Part shown: positions 8,851 to 17,230 of the stretch, piece after piece
Layout of the letters: every line of letters begins with the position of its first letter
Position numbering within the stretch: position 1 is the stretch's first letter
Assembly (NCBI GenBank): GCA_947497985.1
Contig: CANMIX010000003.1
Location: 124,001-188,000, forward strand
Reading direction: 5' to 3'
DNA length: 64,000 nt
From: an uncultured Paracoccaceae bacterium
Lineage (GTDB): Bacteria > Pseudomonadota > Alphaproteobacteria > Rhodobacterales > Rhodobacteraceae
The notes under the pieces: generated by a model
The model's input: only the letters and a program-made list of their open reading frames with translations
The model's database searches: none
Told to the model about the DNA's origin: nothing
Made by a program: the position numbers and the translations under genes

Positions 8851-9308
8851 GCGGTCTCCATCTCTTGGGAGACAGGGTGCGGGGTTTGAAAGCCAATTGC
8901 AATCCGGTTCCAGCTGTTGATGGCACTAATCAACAGTGTCAGGGCAACTTGTTCACGTGGGGAGAAGTGAAGCGCTACGGCTGCGTAATCTGCGTCGGGT
9001 GCGCCCTCGGTTGAGACGTGGGTCAATGCTTCGGTCCAGGCAAGAGCGGCACGTTCGCGGTCATTGTACAACGAGGATTCGCGCCATGCATTCAACAGAT
9101 GCATCCGGTCCTCAGTCTCACCATGCGCGCGTGCGTCATGGGTGTGCATGTGAATGCAGAACGCGCAGCCGTTTATCTGTGATGCACGCAGCTTGACCAA
9201 TTCGATCAGGCTGTATTCCAGGCCGCTGTCTTTCAACAGTTCTTCCTGTTGGATCATGGGCTGAAGCAAGTCAGGGGCGATTGCAAAGTGATTGATGCGT
9301 TGGGACAT
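8847..9308 (-). CDS. Carboxymuconolactone decarboxylase / AhpD-like protein (ECF41 partner)
   Basis: Protein of 153 residues with the AhpD-like thiol motif CAFCIHMHTHDARAHGE (CxxC plus the downstream His), indicating a peroxidase-like or thiol oxidoreductase fold rather than true gamma-carboxymuconolactone decarboxylation. First gene of a two-gene operon with the ECF41 sigma factor (ATGA overlap). The family pairing suggests a stress-related function controlled by its own sigma factor. The natural substrate has not been established for these partners as far as I know. Confidence 0.88.
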   Translation of the reverse strand: MSQRINHFAIAPDLLQPMIQQEELLKDSGLEYSLIELVKLRASQINGCAFCIHMHTHDARAHGETEDRMHLLNAWRESSLYNDRERAALAWTEALTHVSTEGAPDADYAAVALHFSPREQVALTLLISAINSWNRIAIGFQTPHPVSQEMETA

Positions 9309-9407
9309 TTCGTCTTCCTTTTCCAGAATGCAAAAACAAGACGAAACAGGCCATGGGTTTGTGACACGGTTGGGTCATTTTTTTTGACGATGACCAACCG
9401 GAACGGT

Positions 9408-10874
9408 TCAGGGTGTGAAACGATGCAACGCTTCGGCCAACAGCTCTAGGCCAGGCGCAATCTGCTGGGCCTCGATTGAGGAATATCCAATGCGGTAATA
9501 ATTGTGGTGACGGTTATCAACCGCAAAGAAAGGCGCCCCGGGCTCCACAAGAACGCTTTGACGTCGCAAATCTGCCGCGACATCTGCCATATCCACGCCT
9601 TCTGGCGCGCGCATCCACAGGGCAGATCCCCCATAAAGACCGCCGCCAGCGATTGTCAGCCCATATTGTTGGATCGCCGTATCCAAACACATCCGCCGGT
9701 CGTGCAGCACCTTGGATATTCGCCTGATCTGCGCGTCGTAATGGCCGAGCGACAGAAAATAGGCGACGGTGCGCTGGATGTGGCCGGGCGGATGGCGCAG
9801 CACACTGGCGCGCAGGGCACGGGCCTGTCGGATAAAGGGTTCGGGTCCAACCAGATAGCCAAGCCGCAGCCCCGGGAACAGCGATTTTGAGAACGAGCCG
9901 ACGTAGATGACACGGTCATCCGTATCCAGTGATTTCAATGCCGGGGTCGGCGCTTTGAGGAACGACATCTCAAACTCATAGTCGTCTTCCACCACCACCG
10001 CGTCGATCTTGCGGGCATGATCCAACAGCGCTTTGCGACGGGCCTGCGGCATGTTCACTGTTGTTGGGCTGTGATGGCTGGGGGTGACAAAAATCACATC
10101 GGTGTCGTCGGTGATCTGATCCGGTGGCATCCCGTCCGCGTCGACTGGGACCAAATCCATGGCGCAGCCGGTATCCATCAATTGATCTCGCAGCGTGTAA
10201 TATGTTGGATCTTCCAACGCGGCTTTGCGGTCCTTCGACAGCAAGATCTGCGCCGTGAGCCACAACGCGTTTTGCGCTCCCATGGTGATCAGAATTTCCT
10301 CTGGTCGGGCGACAACACCGCGCCGTGGTAGGGAGTTGCGTGCGATGTATTCCACCAAAAGCGGGTCGTCTTGATCATATTGGTCATTGGCCAAGGCAGT
10401 GAAATCGCGCGCGCCCAATGCGCGCAGGGCGCATTGGCGCCAATTGGTATGATCAAACAAGGACGGATCGGCCTGACCATAGATGAACGTATAGCGGTAA
10501 TCGCGCCAATCCTTGGGTCGGCGCGGGGTGTCGCCACCTGTGAATGTGCGGGCTATGGCCGCGTCCCAGTCCTTGGTCGTTGTTGAACGCTGGCGCGGCT
10601 TATAACTCGGCGGGATCGGTGCGTTTTCAGACACAAAGTAGCCAGAGCGCCCACGCGACGTCAGGTAGTCATTCGCGACAAGCTCGGTGAAGGCGAGGGT
10701 AATGGTAATCCGGCTGACGCCTAAATGGGTGGCAAGTTTGCGCGAGGACGGCAGTTTTTCTCCCCGGCGAAATCGGCCAGACAAAATGCCTTCTGCGATC
10801 ATCTCTTGCACCTGTACCTGCAGGGTGCCCGGCGCATCCGGTTTCAGGAAGAAGGTGTCGACGGCAATGGCCAT
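9408..10874 (-). CDS. MocR-family transcriptional regulator (GntR HTH plus PLP aminotransferase-like domain)
   Basis: Regulator of 488 residues. Residues about 15-80 form a GntR winged helix (GTLQVQVQEMIAEGILSG, KLPSSRKLATHLGVSRITI) and about 130-485 a fold type I aminotransferase domain with the PLP lysine in YVGSFSKSLFPGLRLGYL. MocR members such as TauR, GabR and PdxR sense amine or aldehyde ligands through PLP. A class III aminotransferase gene lies 1.6 kb away, and similar CTGGATTA-like direct repeats occur upstream of both genes, so a TauR-like role is an attractive guess. Exact subtype cannot be fixed from sequence alone. Confidence 0.88.
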   Translation of the reverse strand: MAIAVDTFFLKPDAPGTLQVQVQEMIAEGILSGRFRRGEKLPSSRKLATHLGVSRITITLAFTELVANDYLTSRGRSGYFVSENAPIPPSYKPRQRSTTTKDWDAAIARTFTGGDTPRRPKDWRDYRYTFIYGQADPSLFDHTNWRQCALRALGARDFTALANDQYDQDDPLLVEYIARNSLPRRGVVARPEEILITMGAQNALWLTAQILLSKDRKAALEDPTYYTLRDQLMDTGCAMDLVPVDADGMPPDQITDDTDVIFVTPSHHSPTTVNMPQARRKALLDHARKIDAVVVEDDYEFEMSFLKAPTPALKSLDTDDRVIYVGSFSKSLFPGLRLGYLVGPEPFIRQARALRASVLRHPPGHIQRTVAYFLSLGHYDAQIRRISKVLHDRRMCLDTAIQQYGLTIAGGGLYGGSALWMRAPEGVDMADVAADLRRQSVLVEPGAPFFAVDNRHHNYYRIGYSSIEAQQIAPGLELLAEALHRFTP

Positions 10875-10912
10875 TGGGGGAGTCCGTTTTGAGCAAGGAA
10901 GGCAGTGTATTT

Positions 10913-10941
10913 TGGACTTATATCAGAAAATTCTGGTTATA
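10913..10941 (+). promoter_or_regulatory. Direct repeats in the promoter region of the MocR gene
   Basis: TGGACTTATA (10913-10922) and TCTGGTTATA (10932-10941) are imperfect repeats spaced 19 bp, about two helical turns, which is the usual geometry for MocR/GntR sites. They lie about 40-65 bp upstream of the MocR start. Resemblance to the TauR box CTGGACTTAA is from memory. Autoregulation is inferred. Confidence 0.35.
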
Positions 10942-10998
10942 GGGATGGGATCCACCGCGCATTCAAACAATCCGCCGGGTTGACCATGTCAAATAAAA

Positions 10999-11018
10999 CT
11001 ATATAACTAGTTATATAG
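10999..11018 (+). promoter_or_regulatory. Perfect 20-bp palindrome, operator of the ArsR-type regulator
   Basis: CTATATAACTAGTTATATAG is a perfect inverted repeat ending 19 bp before the ArsR-family start codon. AT-rich palindromes of this kind are the usual binding sites of ArsR/SmtB repressors. It probably overlaps the promoter of the arsR-permease operon. Confidence 0.75.
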
Positions 11019-11037
11019 ATTAAATAGAGGTGCACGC

Positions 11038-11361
11038 ATGGAATGGGAAGAAGCTGCGCAGGGGTTCTCCGCGATGGGGTCTGAGGCTCGATTGCAGGTG
11101 CTCCGTGCGCTGATCCGGGCCGGGGATGCGGGCCTAACAATTGGCGATCTGCAAGAGCGGACCGGCATCGCGCCGTCAACATTGGCGCATCACATGAAGT
11201 TTTTGGCGGGCGCAGGTGTGGTCGCACAAGAAAAACAAGGGCGCAGTACGATCAACCGCGCCTGTTTCGACAAATTGGAAGCGCTGGCAGGTTTTATCCT
11301 CAGCGAATGCTGTGCTGACCAGGTCAGCTTATCAAAATGCGAAAACGAGGTTGAGACATGA
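11038..11361 (+). CDS. ArsR/SmtB-family transcriptional repressor
   Basis: Winged-helix regulator of 107 residues. The HTH lies at about 10-80 (LGSEARLQVLRAL-like start, then IAPSTLAHHMKFLAGAGVV and the beta-wing). Unlike classical ArsR there is no CVC motif in the recognition helix; cysteines sit near the C-terminus instead (SECCADQVSLSKCE, residues about 90-103), a placement seen in ArsR2/ArsR3-like sensors of trivalent or methylated arsenicals. It overlaps the permease gene by 4 bp and follows a perfect palindrome. Arsenical sensing is inferred from the partner and the cysteines; another thiophilic ligand is possible. Confidence 0.85.
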   Translation: MEWEEAAQGFSAMGSEARLQVLRALIRAGDAGLTIGDLQERTGIAPSTLAHHMKFLAGAGVVAQEKQGRSTINRACFDKLEALAGFILSECCADQVSLSKCENEVET

Positions 11362-12389
11362 CTGACTTAACACAAGGCGCGGGCCTTCCACGCCCTCAAT
11401 GGAAATGGCTTTCCACGCCCTGGACGATCAGCCTCGGCCTGCTGATCGCTGTGGCTGTCATTGACAGCGCTCAATTCGGGTCTGTGGCGGCCTTTGCCGG
11501 CAATGCGTTGTTGCATACATTGCAATATGTAGTCTTTGCGGTGCTGTTGCTCGCTTTCCTGAAAGCAACCGGGGCCGAGGTCATGGTGGCCCGCGCCTTT
11601 GTGGGGCGCGAGACCCGTATGATCTTCCTCGCGGCCATGTTTGGCGGGCTGGCCCCGTTTTGCTCCTGCGAGGTCATTCCCTTTATTGCCGGGCTCTTGG
11701 CGCTTGGCGCGCCTTTGTCAGCGGTGATGGCGTTTTGGCTGTCCTCTCCGCTGATCGACCCGCCGACACTGTTGATTACTGCGGCGGCACTGGGGTGGCC
11801 GTTTGCCATTGGCAAAGCCCTGGCCGCAATTGGCCTTGGCCTATTTGGTGGATTTGCGATCAAAGCGGCGCGCAGCTGGGGCGTGTTTTCCAACCCGTTG
11901 AAACAGCAGCAATCCTCGGGATGTTGCAGCTGTGGAACGCCAAAAATGGACGCCAAGCCGGTTTGGAAATTCTGGACAGAAACCGCACGTGTTGAAACCT
12001 TTCGCAAGGAAGCCGTTACCAATGGGATATTCCTGCTGAAATGGCTGGCACTGGCCTATGTGCTGGAAGCGCTGTTGGTGCATTACGTCAAAGCAGAGAC
12101 GATCGCCGGACTGGTCGGCGGCGAAGGTGTGGTCCCAATCGCGATCGCAGCACTTGTGGGCATGCCCGCTTACCTGAACTCTTATGTTGCTCCGCCGCTT
12201 TTGGCCGGGCTGATGACCCAAGGGATGAGCGCAGGTAGCGCGATGGCCTTTATGGTGGCGGGCGCCGTGAGCTCGATCCCGGCGATGGCTGCGGTCTGGT
12301 CACTGGTTCGCCCGCAGGTTTTTGCTGCATACTTGGGACTGGGTGTATCGGGTGCTATCCTAGCTGGATTGCTGTTCCAAATGGTCTAG
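11358..12389 (+). CDS. Permease of the ArsP/DUF318 (YraQ-like) family
   Basis: Integral membrane protein of 343 residues with about eight hydrophobic segments. The conserved FGGLAPFCSCEVIPFIAGLL segment carries the paired cysteines that bind methylarsenite in ArsP, and a hydrophilic central loop has a cysteine cluster (SSGCCSCGTP, residues about 190). Second motif GMPAYLNSYVAPPLLAGL fits the second half of the family fold. Co-transcribed with the ArsR-type gene (ATGA overlap). The likely job is efflux of trivalent organoarsenicals or another thiol-reactive compound. Family is sure; substrate is inferred. Confidence 0.82.
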   Translation: MTDLTQGAGLPRPQWKWLSTPWTISLGLLIAVAVIDSAQFGSVAAFAGNALLHTLQYVVFAVLLLAFLKATGAEVMVARAFVGRETRMIFLAAMFGGLAPFCSCEVIPFIAGLLALGAPLSAVMAFWLSSPLIDPPTLLITAAALGWPFAIGKALAAIGLGLFGGFAIKAARSWGVFSNPLKQQQSSGCCSCGTPKMDAKPVWKFWTETARVETFRKEAVTNGIFLLKWLALAYVLEALLVHYVKAETIAGLVGGEGVVPIAIAALVGMPAYLNSYVAPPLLAGLMTQGMSAGSAMAFMVAGAVSSIPAMAAVWSLVRPQVFAAYLGLGVSGAILAGLLFQMV

Positions 12390-12420
12390 ATGGCCGACAT
12401 ACATATCCTAGAAAAAGAAA

Positions 12421-12446
12421 GCCCCAGATTTGCATCTGGGGCTTTT
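12421..12446. terminator. Bidirectional terminator between permease and aminotransferase genes
   Basis: GCCCCAGAT (12421-12429) pairs perfectly with ATCTGGGGC (12434-12442), flanked by A-rich sequence on the left and TTTT on the right, so it can act for both convergent genes. Confidence 0.88.
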
Positions 12447-12483
12447 GCTTTTCATCGACTTGGCCGTGTCTTTAGGGCCGGAA

Positions 12484-13881
12484 TTAGCCAAACACTTTGG
12501 TCAAAGCGATATCAACCGCGTCGGTTATCTTGTCGACATCTTCTGCGGTGATGATGAGCGAGGGGCTGAAACACAGGGTGTTGTTTTTACCGGGGATCGA
12601 GCGGTTGGTCACACCAATCAAAACGCCTTGCGCACCGACTTCAGCAACAACCTGTTGGGCGAGTTTCTCGTCCACCGGTGTCTTGCTGTCGCGATCAGAA
12701 ACCAGTTCCGCACCCAGGAACAGACCTTTGCCGCGTACATCGCCGATGACCGCGTGTTTCTTTTTCAGCGCTTCCAGATTGGCTTTCATGCGGGCACCCA
12801 TTTCGGTGCAGTTATCCAGCAGGTTCTCATCCTCGATGATGCGCATGTTCTCAAGCGCTGCAGCTGGACCAGCGGTACAGCCACCAAAGGTCGAGATATC
12901 GCGGAAGTAGTTCAACGGATCGCCTGCGTCGTCTTTGAACATGTCAAAGACCTCTTCGGTGGTGACCATCACCGCAATCGCCGCATACCCAGAGGCCACG
13001 CCTTTGGCCATCGTAACAAAATCAGGTTTGATGCCATAGTGTTGGTAGCCGAACCATTTACCGGTACGGCCGATGCCACAGACCACTTCGTCGATGTGCA
13101 GCAAGATGTCATACTTCTTGCAGATCTCTTGGACGCGCGGCCAGTATCCTTCGGGGGCTTCAATCACACCACCGCCGGCGGTCACCGGCTCAAGGCAGAG
13201 GGCGCCAACGGTTTCGGGGCCCTCTTTCAGGATGACCTCTTCGATCAGATTGGCCGCTGCGACGCCAAACTCCGCACCGGACAGATGGCCAAGGCCAATC
13301 TCTTCCTTGCGGTATTCCATGCAATGGGGGACGCGGATGAAATCGGGTGCAAAGGGGCCGTATTGCACATTGCGCTCGTCCTGGCCGCCTGCCGACATCG
13401 CCGCCAAAGTGGAGCCGTGATAGTCGCGATCGCGATACAGGATCTTGGTTTTCTTGCCGCCGTATTTCTTGTGCGCGATCTGGCGCACCATTTTGAACGC
13501 TTTCTCATTCGCCTCAGAGCCAGAATTCACATAATAAACACGGCTCATGCCCGGCATCTTGCTGATCAGCTTTTCCGCATAGAGCGAACCGGGGATTGAG
13601 CCCGCTGAATTGGCGAAATAGCAGACCTTCATCATCTGGTCATAGACCGCTTTGGCGATGCTTTCGCGGCCATAGCCCACGTTTACAGTCCAAACACCAC
13701 CAGATACCGCGTCCAGGAATTCTTTGCCGTTTTGGTCCCAGACACGCATGCCTTTGCCTTCGACAATGATGCGTGGATCCGAGGTTTCCAGCGGTTTATG
13801 TTGCAACAGATGGTGCCACAGGTGCGCCTTGTCGGCTTCTACGATGTGGCTCAGATCATTCTCTGTAAACGCGCCTTCCAT
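12484..13881 (-). CDS. Class III PLP aminotransferase, taurine-pyruvate aminotransferase type
   Basis: Fold type I aminotransferase of 465 residues. Features: start region DLSHIVEADKAHLWHHLLQH, GGVWTVNVGYGRESI, the substrate/PLP phosphate motif VNSGSEANEKAFKM, HIDEVVCGIGRTG with the PLP ring Asp, and the Schiff-base Lys in TMAKGVASGY. Similarity is greatest to Tpa-type enzymes that move the amino group of taurine, hypotaurine or beta-alanine to pyruvate. No xsc, pta or tauABC genes are near, so taurine as the in vivo substrate is not secured. The start at 13881 has AAGGAA upstream; an in-frame ATG at 13923 is less likely. Confidence 0.8.
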   Translation of the reverse strand: MEGAFTENDLSHIVEADKAHLWHHLLQHKPLETSDPRIIVEGKGMRVWDQNGKEFLDAVSGGVWTVNVGYGRESIAKAVYDQMMKVCYFANSAGSIPGSLYAEKLISKMPGMSRVYYVNSGSEANEKAFKMVRQIAHKKYGGKKTKILYRDRDYHGSTLAAMSAGGQDERNVQYGPFAPDFIRVPHCMEYRKEEIGLGHLSGAEFGVAAANLIEEVILKEGPETVGALCLEPVTAGGGVIEAPEGYWPRVQEICKKYDILLHIDEVVCGIGRTGKWFGYQHYGIKPDFVTMAKGVASGYAAIAVMVTTEEVFDMFKDDAGDPLNYFRDISTFGGCTAGPAAALENMRIIEDENLLDNCTEMGARMKANLEALKKKHAVIGDVRGKGLFLGAELVSDRDSKTPVDEKLAQQVVAEVGAQGVLIGVTNRSIPGKNNTLCFSPSLIITAEDVDKITDAVDIALTKVFG

Positions 13882-14342
13882 TTCCGTTCCTTTCTTGCGG
13901 GCATAGGGGGGCCCCGTGTGCAAACGAGGCTGTTATTCCTGAAGTGACGGATCTTAGATTTCTTGGACAGGGCCAGTTTGTTCCCCTGTTTATATCCAGA
14001 AGTAATCCAGCGCGCGTTTCTGGCAAGCGCTGCGGAATTACCGAATGCAGTGCCTGAAAATTAAGCAGATCAATTGTACAAGAGATTCACGTGTAACCGA
14101 ACGGGCAGGGGGAGCACGGTCCTTACAGGAAACTTTGCGCTGTTTTGGCGACATGTGTAGCCGACAGTGGTTGAAGACGTTCTGGCTGTGACGCTCGCGA
14201 TCCGTAAATTGACGCTAACGGCCACAGAGGGCCATTTCCCGCGTGCTATTGACCCAAAGTTGAGAGATCAATTGCTGAAATGGCTGACACAAGATGTGCG
14301 GGTTCGTTCCCTTGTACATCCACCCGAATGAAAGACTGAGCT
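13882..14342. other. Long intergenic region between aminotransferase and purU
   Basis: This 461-bp stretch separates two divergent genes. Apart from the repeats at 13991-14010 I see no convincing ORF, RNA gene or strong hairpin in it. It must contain both promoters. Confidence 0.5.
13991..14010 (-). promoter_or_regulatory. Tandem CTGGAT repeats upstream of the aminotransferase gene
   Basis: On the minus strand CTGGATTA (14010-14003) and CTGGATATA (13999-13991) stand as direct repeats 11 bp apart, about 110 bp upstream of the aminotransferase start. They resemble the repeats before the MocR gene and the TauR box as I remember it. Candidate activator site; untested. Confidence 0.35.
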
Positions 14343-15227
14343 ATGTCGAAATTTGTGCTTACTGTTCAATGTACCTCGCAGCGAGGATTGGTGGCTGCGG
14401 TGTCCACATTCCTAGCGGATCGCGGCTGTAACATCACCGATGCGGCCCAGTTTGATGACACCGAGACAGGCCGCTTTTTTGCGCGTCTGGCCTTTGAAGC
14501 ACCGGAAACCGAAAATCTGGAAGGTTTTAAAGAGAGCTTTGTGCCAGTCGCTGCGCCTTTTGACATGCAGTTTGGCTTCCATGAGCAGGGCGCCAAGATG
14601 AAGGTGCTGATCATGGTCAGCCGCTTTGGTCACTGCCTGAACGATCTGCTGTACCGCTCGCGCATCGGCGCCCTGCCGGTTGAAATTGTTGGCGTCATCT
14701 CCAACCACATGGATTACCAAAAAGTTGTCGTGAACGCGGACATTCCGTTCCACTACATCAAAGTTACAAAAGAGAATAAGCCCGAAGCTGAGGCCGCGCA
14801 GATGCGGGTGATCGAGGAAACCGGTGCAGAACTGGTGGTTCTGGCGCGCTATATGCAGGTTCTGTCGGATGAAATGTGCACCAAAATGTCCGGTCGCATC
14901 ATCAACATTCACCACTCCTTCTTGCCATCGTTCAAAGGCGCGAACCCTTATAAGCAGGCGTTCGAAAAAGGTGTGAAACTGATCGGTGCGACGGCGCATT
15001 ATGTGACGGCTGACCTGGACGAAGGTCCGATCATCGAGCAGGACATCGTGCGGATCACCCATGCACAAGCGGCCGCAGATTACGTGTCTTTGGGACGCGA
15101 TGTGGAAAGCCAGGCTTTGTCCCGCGCCATTCACGCCCATGCCAATCACCGGGCCTTTATCAACGGCAACAAAACCGTGGTCTTCCCGGCGTCGCCCGGC
15201 AGCTACGCATCCGAGCGGATGGGCTAA
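14343..15227 (+). CDS. purU: Formyltetrahydrofolate deformylase
   Basis: Enzyme of 294 residues that hydrolyses 10-formyl-THF to formate and THF, balancing one-carbon pools. Residues about 1-80 form an ACT domain (FVLTVQCTSQRGLVAAVSTFLADRGCNI), and about 95-290 the formyltransferase-type catalytic domain with SRFGHCLNDLLYR, RYMQVLSD, NIHHSFLPSFKGANPY (catalytic His) and ATAHYVTADLDEGPIIEQD (catalytic Asp). Complete, family length, closed by a terminator. Formate produced could feed formate dehydrogenases whose accessory genes occur elsewhere in the window. Confidence 0.95.
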   Translation: MSKFVLTVQCTSQRGLVAAVSTFLADRGCNITDAAQFDDTETGRFFARLAFEAPETENLEGFKESFVPVAAPFDMQFGFHEQGAKMKVLIMVSRFGHCLNDLLYRSRIGALPVEIVGVISNHMDYQKVVVNADIPFHYIKVTKENKPEAEAAQMRVIEETGAELVVLARYMQVLSDEMCTKMSGRIINIHHSFLPSFKGANPYKQAFEKGVKLIGATAHYVTADLDEGPIIEQDIVRITHAQAAADYVSLGRDVESQALSRAIHAHANHRAFINGNKTVVFPASPGSYASERMG

Positions 15228-15250
15228 GACCTCTTACCTGCTGGAAAAAG

Positions 15251-15287
15251 AAAACACCCCTGGCCTGATGAGGTTGGGGGTGTTTTT
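15251..15287. terminator. Bidirectional terminator between purU and the MOSC gene
   Basis: AAAACACCCC (15251-15260) pairs with GGGGTGTTTT (15277-15286), giving A-rich and T-rich flanks for both convergent genes. Confidence 0.85.
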
Positions 15288-15301
15288 ACGTCCAAACGGA
15301 C

Positions 15302-15991
15302 CTAGGTCGCGCTGCCTTCCAATCTGGCAGATGTGTCTTCGTCCAGCTTTCCTGTGGACATTTTTGCAAATGCGGCACGCCAATCGTCGGACAGTTGATC
15401 CAAATGCGCGAGTGCAGTCGCATCTTCTGCGGTGACTTTGCGGGTCAGCCGGGCGGCTGTGACCATGGCAACGCTCCAGTCAGGGCAGGGACGCTCAACC
15501 AGGTGGATTTCGTCACCCGCCTGTACTTCACCGTTTTCCAGAACGCGATAATACCAACCCGTGCGACCGGTTTTCTGGAAGTTATAGGCCATCCGCTCTT
15601 CACCGGTATGGGCGTTCAATTTCCAACAGGGTTGGCGACCCTGGCTAATCTGTACCAGTGCCTCACCCAGCCGGAAAACATCGCCAATAAATACCTCTGT
15701 TTCCACCAATCCGTGGGTTGAGATATTCTCTCCAAAGGAGCCGGGAACCAGATCAGGGCGTGACAGTTCGCTTTGCCAGTGGGGATAATGGTCACCCGCA
15801 TAGTGGTGAAGGGCTTTGTCGGCGCCGCCATGAACGCTCAGATCGGCTTGACGGTCGCGTTCAAATCCTGTGTGGGACAGTGTCAGGCGGGCGAGCGTTT
15901 CCGTCTTGTTTATCGCGGATTGGGGCCGGCCGGGCCAAAGTGCTTGAACACTGCCGATATAGAGCGCGTCAATTTTTGTGGTCTGTGTCAT
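15302..15991 (-). CDS. MOSC domain-containing protein (YiiM-like)
   Basis: Protein of 229 residues with a MOSC core at about 15-160 (GFERDRQADLSVHGGADKALHHYAGDHY; FGENISTHGLVETEVFIGD; LVQISQGRQPCWKLNAHTG with the conserved Cys) and a YiiM-type C-terminal helical part. MOSC proteins bind the molybdenum cofactor; YiiM reduces N-hydroxylated bases such as 6-hydroxyaminopurine. The start at 15991 has AGGGGA upstream and starts the conserved fold; the extra 28 residues from the ATG at 16075 are unlikely. Function in detoxification inferred from the family. Confidence 0.88.
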   Translation of the reverse strand: MTQTTKIDALYIGSVQALWPGRPQSAINKTETLARLTLSHTGFERDRQADLSVHGGADKALHHYAGDHYPHWQSELSRPDLVPGSFGENISTHGLVETEVFIGDVFRLGEALVQISQGRQPCWKLNAHTGEERMAYNFQKTGRTGWYYRVLENGEVQAGDEIHLVERPCPDWSVAMVTAARLTRKVTAEDATALAHLDQLSDDWRAAFAKMSTGKLDEDTSARLEGSAT

Positions 15992-16166
15992 GTCATGTGA
16001 TCCCCTAATTGAAATTGAACAAGACAGTGTTGGGGTCCGCCCATCGTAGAATGAGCAAACATCAGTAGAGTGCAAGGGGCGCGTTCGATAGGGTGAATAT
16101 CACAGTCTGTGCCTGTTCTAAATCAGCGCAATTGTCACAGCGGCTGTGTCCGCGAAACGCCTGCGC

Positions 16167-16877
16167 CTAACTGTCGAGCAGCTTTCTGTAGCGCAGTGAA
16201 ACCCAGATCAACGCCCCCAGAAACAGCGCGGCCATGGCATACCATGTCAGGGCATAAGACAGATGGGAATTGCGAAACGTCACAATCGTGAGCCCGCCAC
16301 GTGGAGCGGCCCCAATTGGTGCCAAATGATCCGCATCGACAAAAAAGGGCCGCGTGGTCTCTAATCCCAGGGTTGCAGACATTTGGGACGTATCACGGGC
16401 AACCCAGCGGTTGGCGGTGAGATCATTGCTTTCCAGCAGCGTGCCCTCTTGTTCGCTTGCGCGGATCAATCCGGTGATTTGATGCGGTGCAGGGTCCCAA
16501 GCGGCTGGGGTTTTCTTGTCGCCGGGCACAAATCCACGGTTCACCCAGACAAGGCCGTTGGCGGTGTCATAAGGCTGCATCACCCAGAAACCAGGGCCCA
16601 GTTCGGTCACGGCTTTGACCAGGATATGTTGCGACAAAGGGGTGCCATCAAAACCCACCCGCAGATAGCTGTGGTCCGAGGCGTCAAAGCGCGCGGGCAG
16701 GGGCTGTTCCTCCCCAAACGCGCGCGCTTCAACAGTTTCAATCAGATCGAGCTTCCAGAACAAGCGGCGCATTTGCCAATTGCCCAAAAGAACGAATGTC
16801 ACGACCATCACGACAGAGATCAGCAGCAAGACCGCTGTTCCCCAACCCGGACGACGCTCGTGACGATCTTGGGTCAT
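16167..16877 (-). CDS. SURF1-family oxidase assembly protein
   Basis: Membrane protein of 236 residues with one N-terminal (about 15-38) and one C-terminal (about 205-228) transmembrane helix enclosing a periplasmic domain, the SURF1 topology. Motifs GNWQMRRLFWKLDLIE and VNRGFVPGDKK are diagnostic. SURF1 helps heme insertion into heme-copper oxidases. It is the last gene of the cyoABCD operon (ATGA overlap with cyoD), a common arrangement in Rhodobacterales, so it probably serves this quinol oxidase. Confidence 0.92.
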   Translation of the reverse strand: MTQDRHERRPGWGTAVLLLISVVMVVTFVLLGNWQMRRLFWKLDLIETVEARAFGEEQPLPARFDASDHSYLRVGFDGTPLSQHILVKAVTELGPGFWVMQPYDTANGLVWVNRGFVPGDKKTPAAWDPAPHQITGLIRASEQEGTLLESNDLTANRWVARDTSQMSATLGLETTRPFFVDADHLAPIGAAPRGGLTIVTFRNSHLSYALTWYAMAALFLGALIWVSLRYRKLLDS

Positions 16878-17230
16878 GGCAGATTGCGGACCCGTTCGAT
16901 CTGTTCATGGGCAGGCATCATGTTTTCCTGCAGGTTGAACATCACCCAGATAGAGCCTGACATGATGATCACCAGAAGCAGAATTGTCAGTCCGATGGAC
17001 ATCGCCTGCCAGCCTTCTTCGGCTTTGATCGTGACATGGAGGAAGTAGTGGATATGCACCATCATCTGAGTTCCACCCAGAATAAAGATCACGGCCACTG
17101 CCAGCCCTTTGCTGTCAAAGGGTTCGCCCATCACAACCCAGAAGGGGATAACCGTCAGGATAACGGACAGAACAAAACCAACAACGTATGATTTCAGCGA
17201 CCCGTGGCCGCCCTTTGCATGATCGCTCAC
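16874..17230 (-). CDS. cyoD: Cytochrome bo3 ubiquinol oxidase subunit IV
   Basis: Small subunit of 118 residues with three transmembrane helices (about 20-38, 47-66, 82-103), needed for assembly of the CuB site. The GTG at 17230 overlaps the cyoC stop as GTGA, gives the family length (about 110) and follows operon style; the longer in-frame ATG would run well into cyoC. The N-terminus HAKGGHGSLKSYVVGFVLSV matches CyoD. Confidence 0.9.
   Translation of the reverse strand: MSDHAKGGHGSLKSYVVGFVLSVILTVIPFWVVMGEPFDSKGLAVAVIFILGGTQMMVHIHYFLHVTIKAEEGWQAMSIGLTILLLVIIMSGSIWVMFNLQENMMPAHEQIERVRNLP

Noticed and set aside
12430-13599. A 389-residue plus-strand frame opposite the Tpa-like aminotransferase
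   Set aside because: Shadow of a gene with clear PLP motifs; composition rich in His, Arg and Gly typical of antisense frames in GC-rich DNA.
12484-13881. Reading the aminotransferase as proof of a taurine degradation locus
   Set aside because: No xsc, pta, tauABC or tauR-tpa gene order is present; only the enzyme type is supported.
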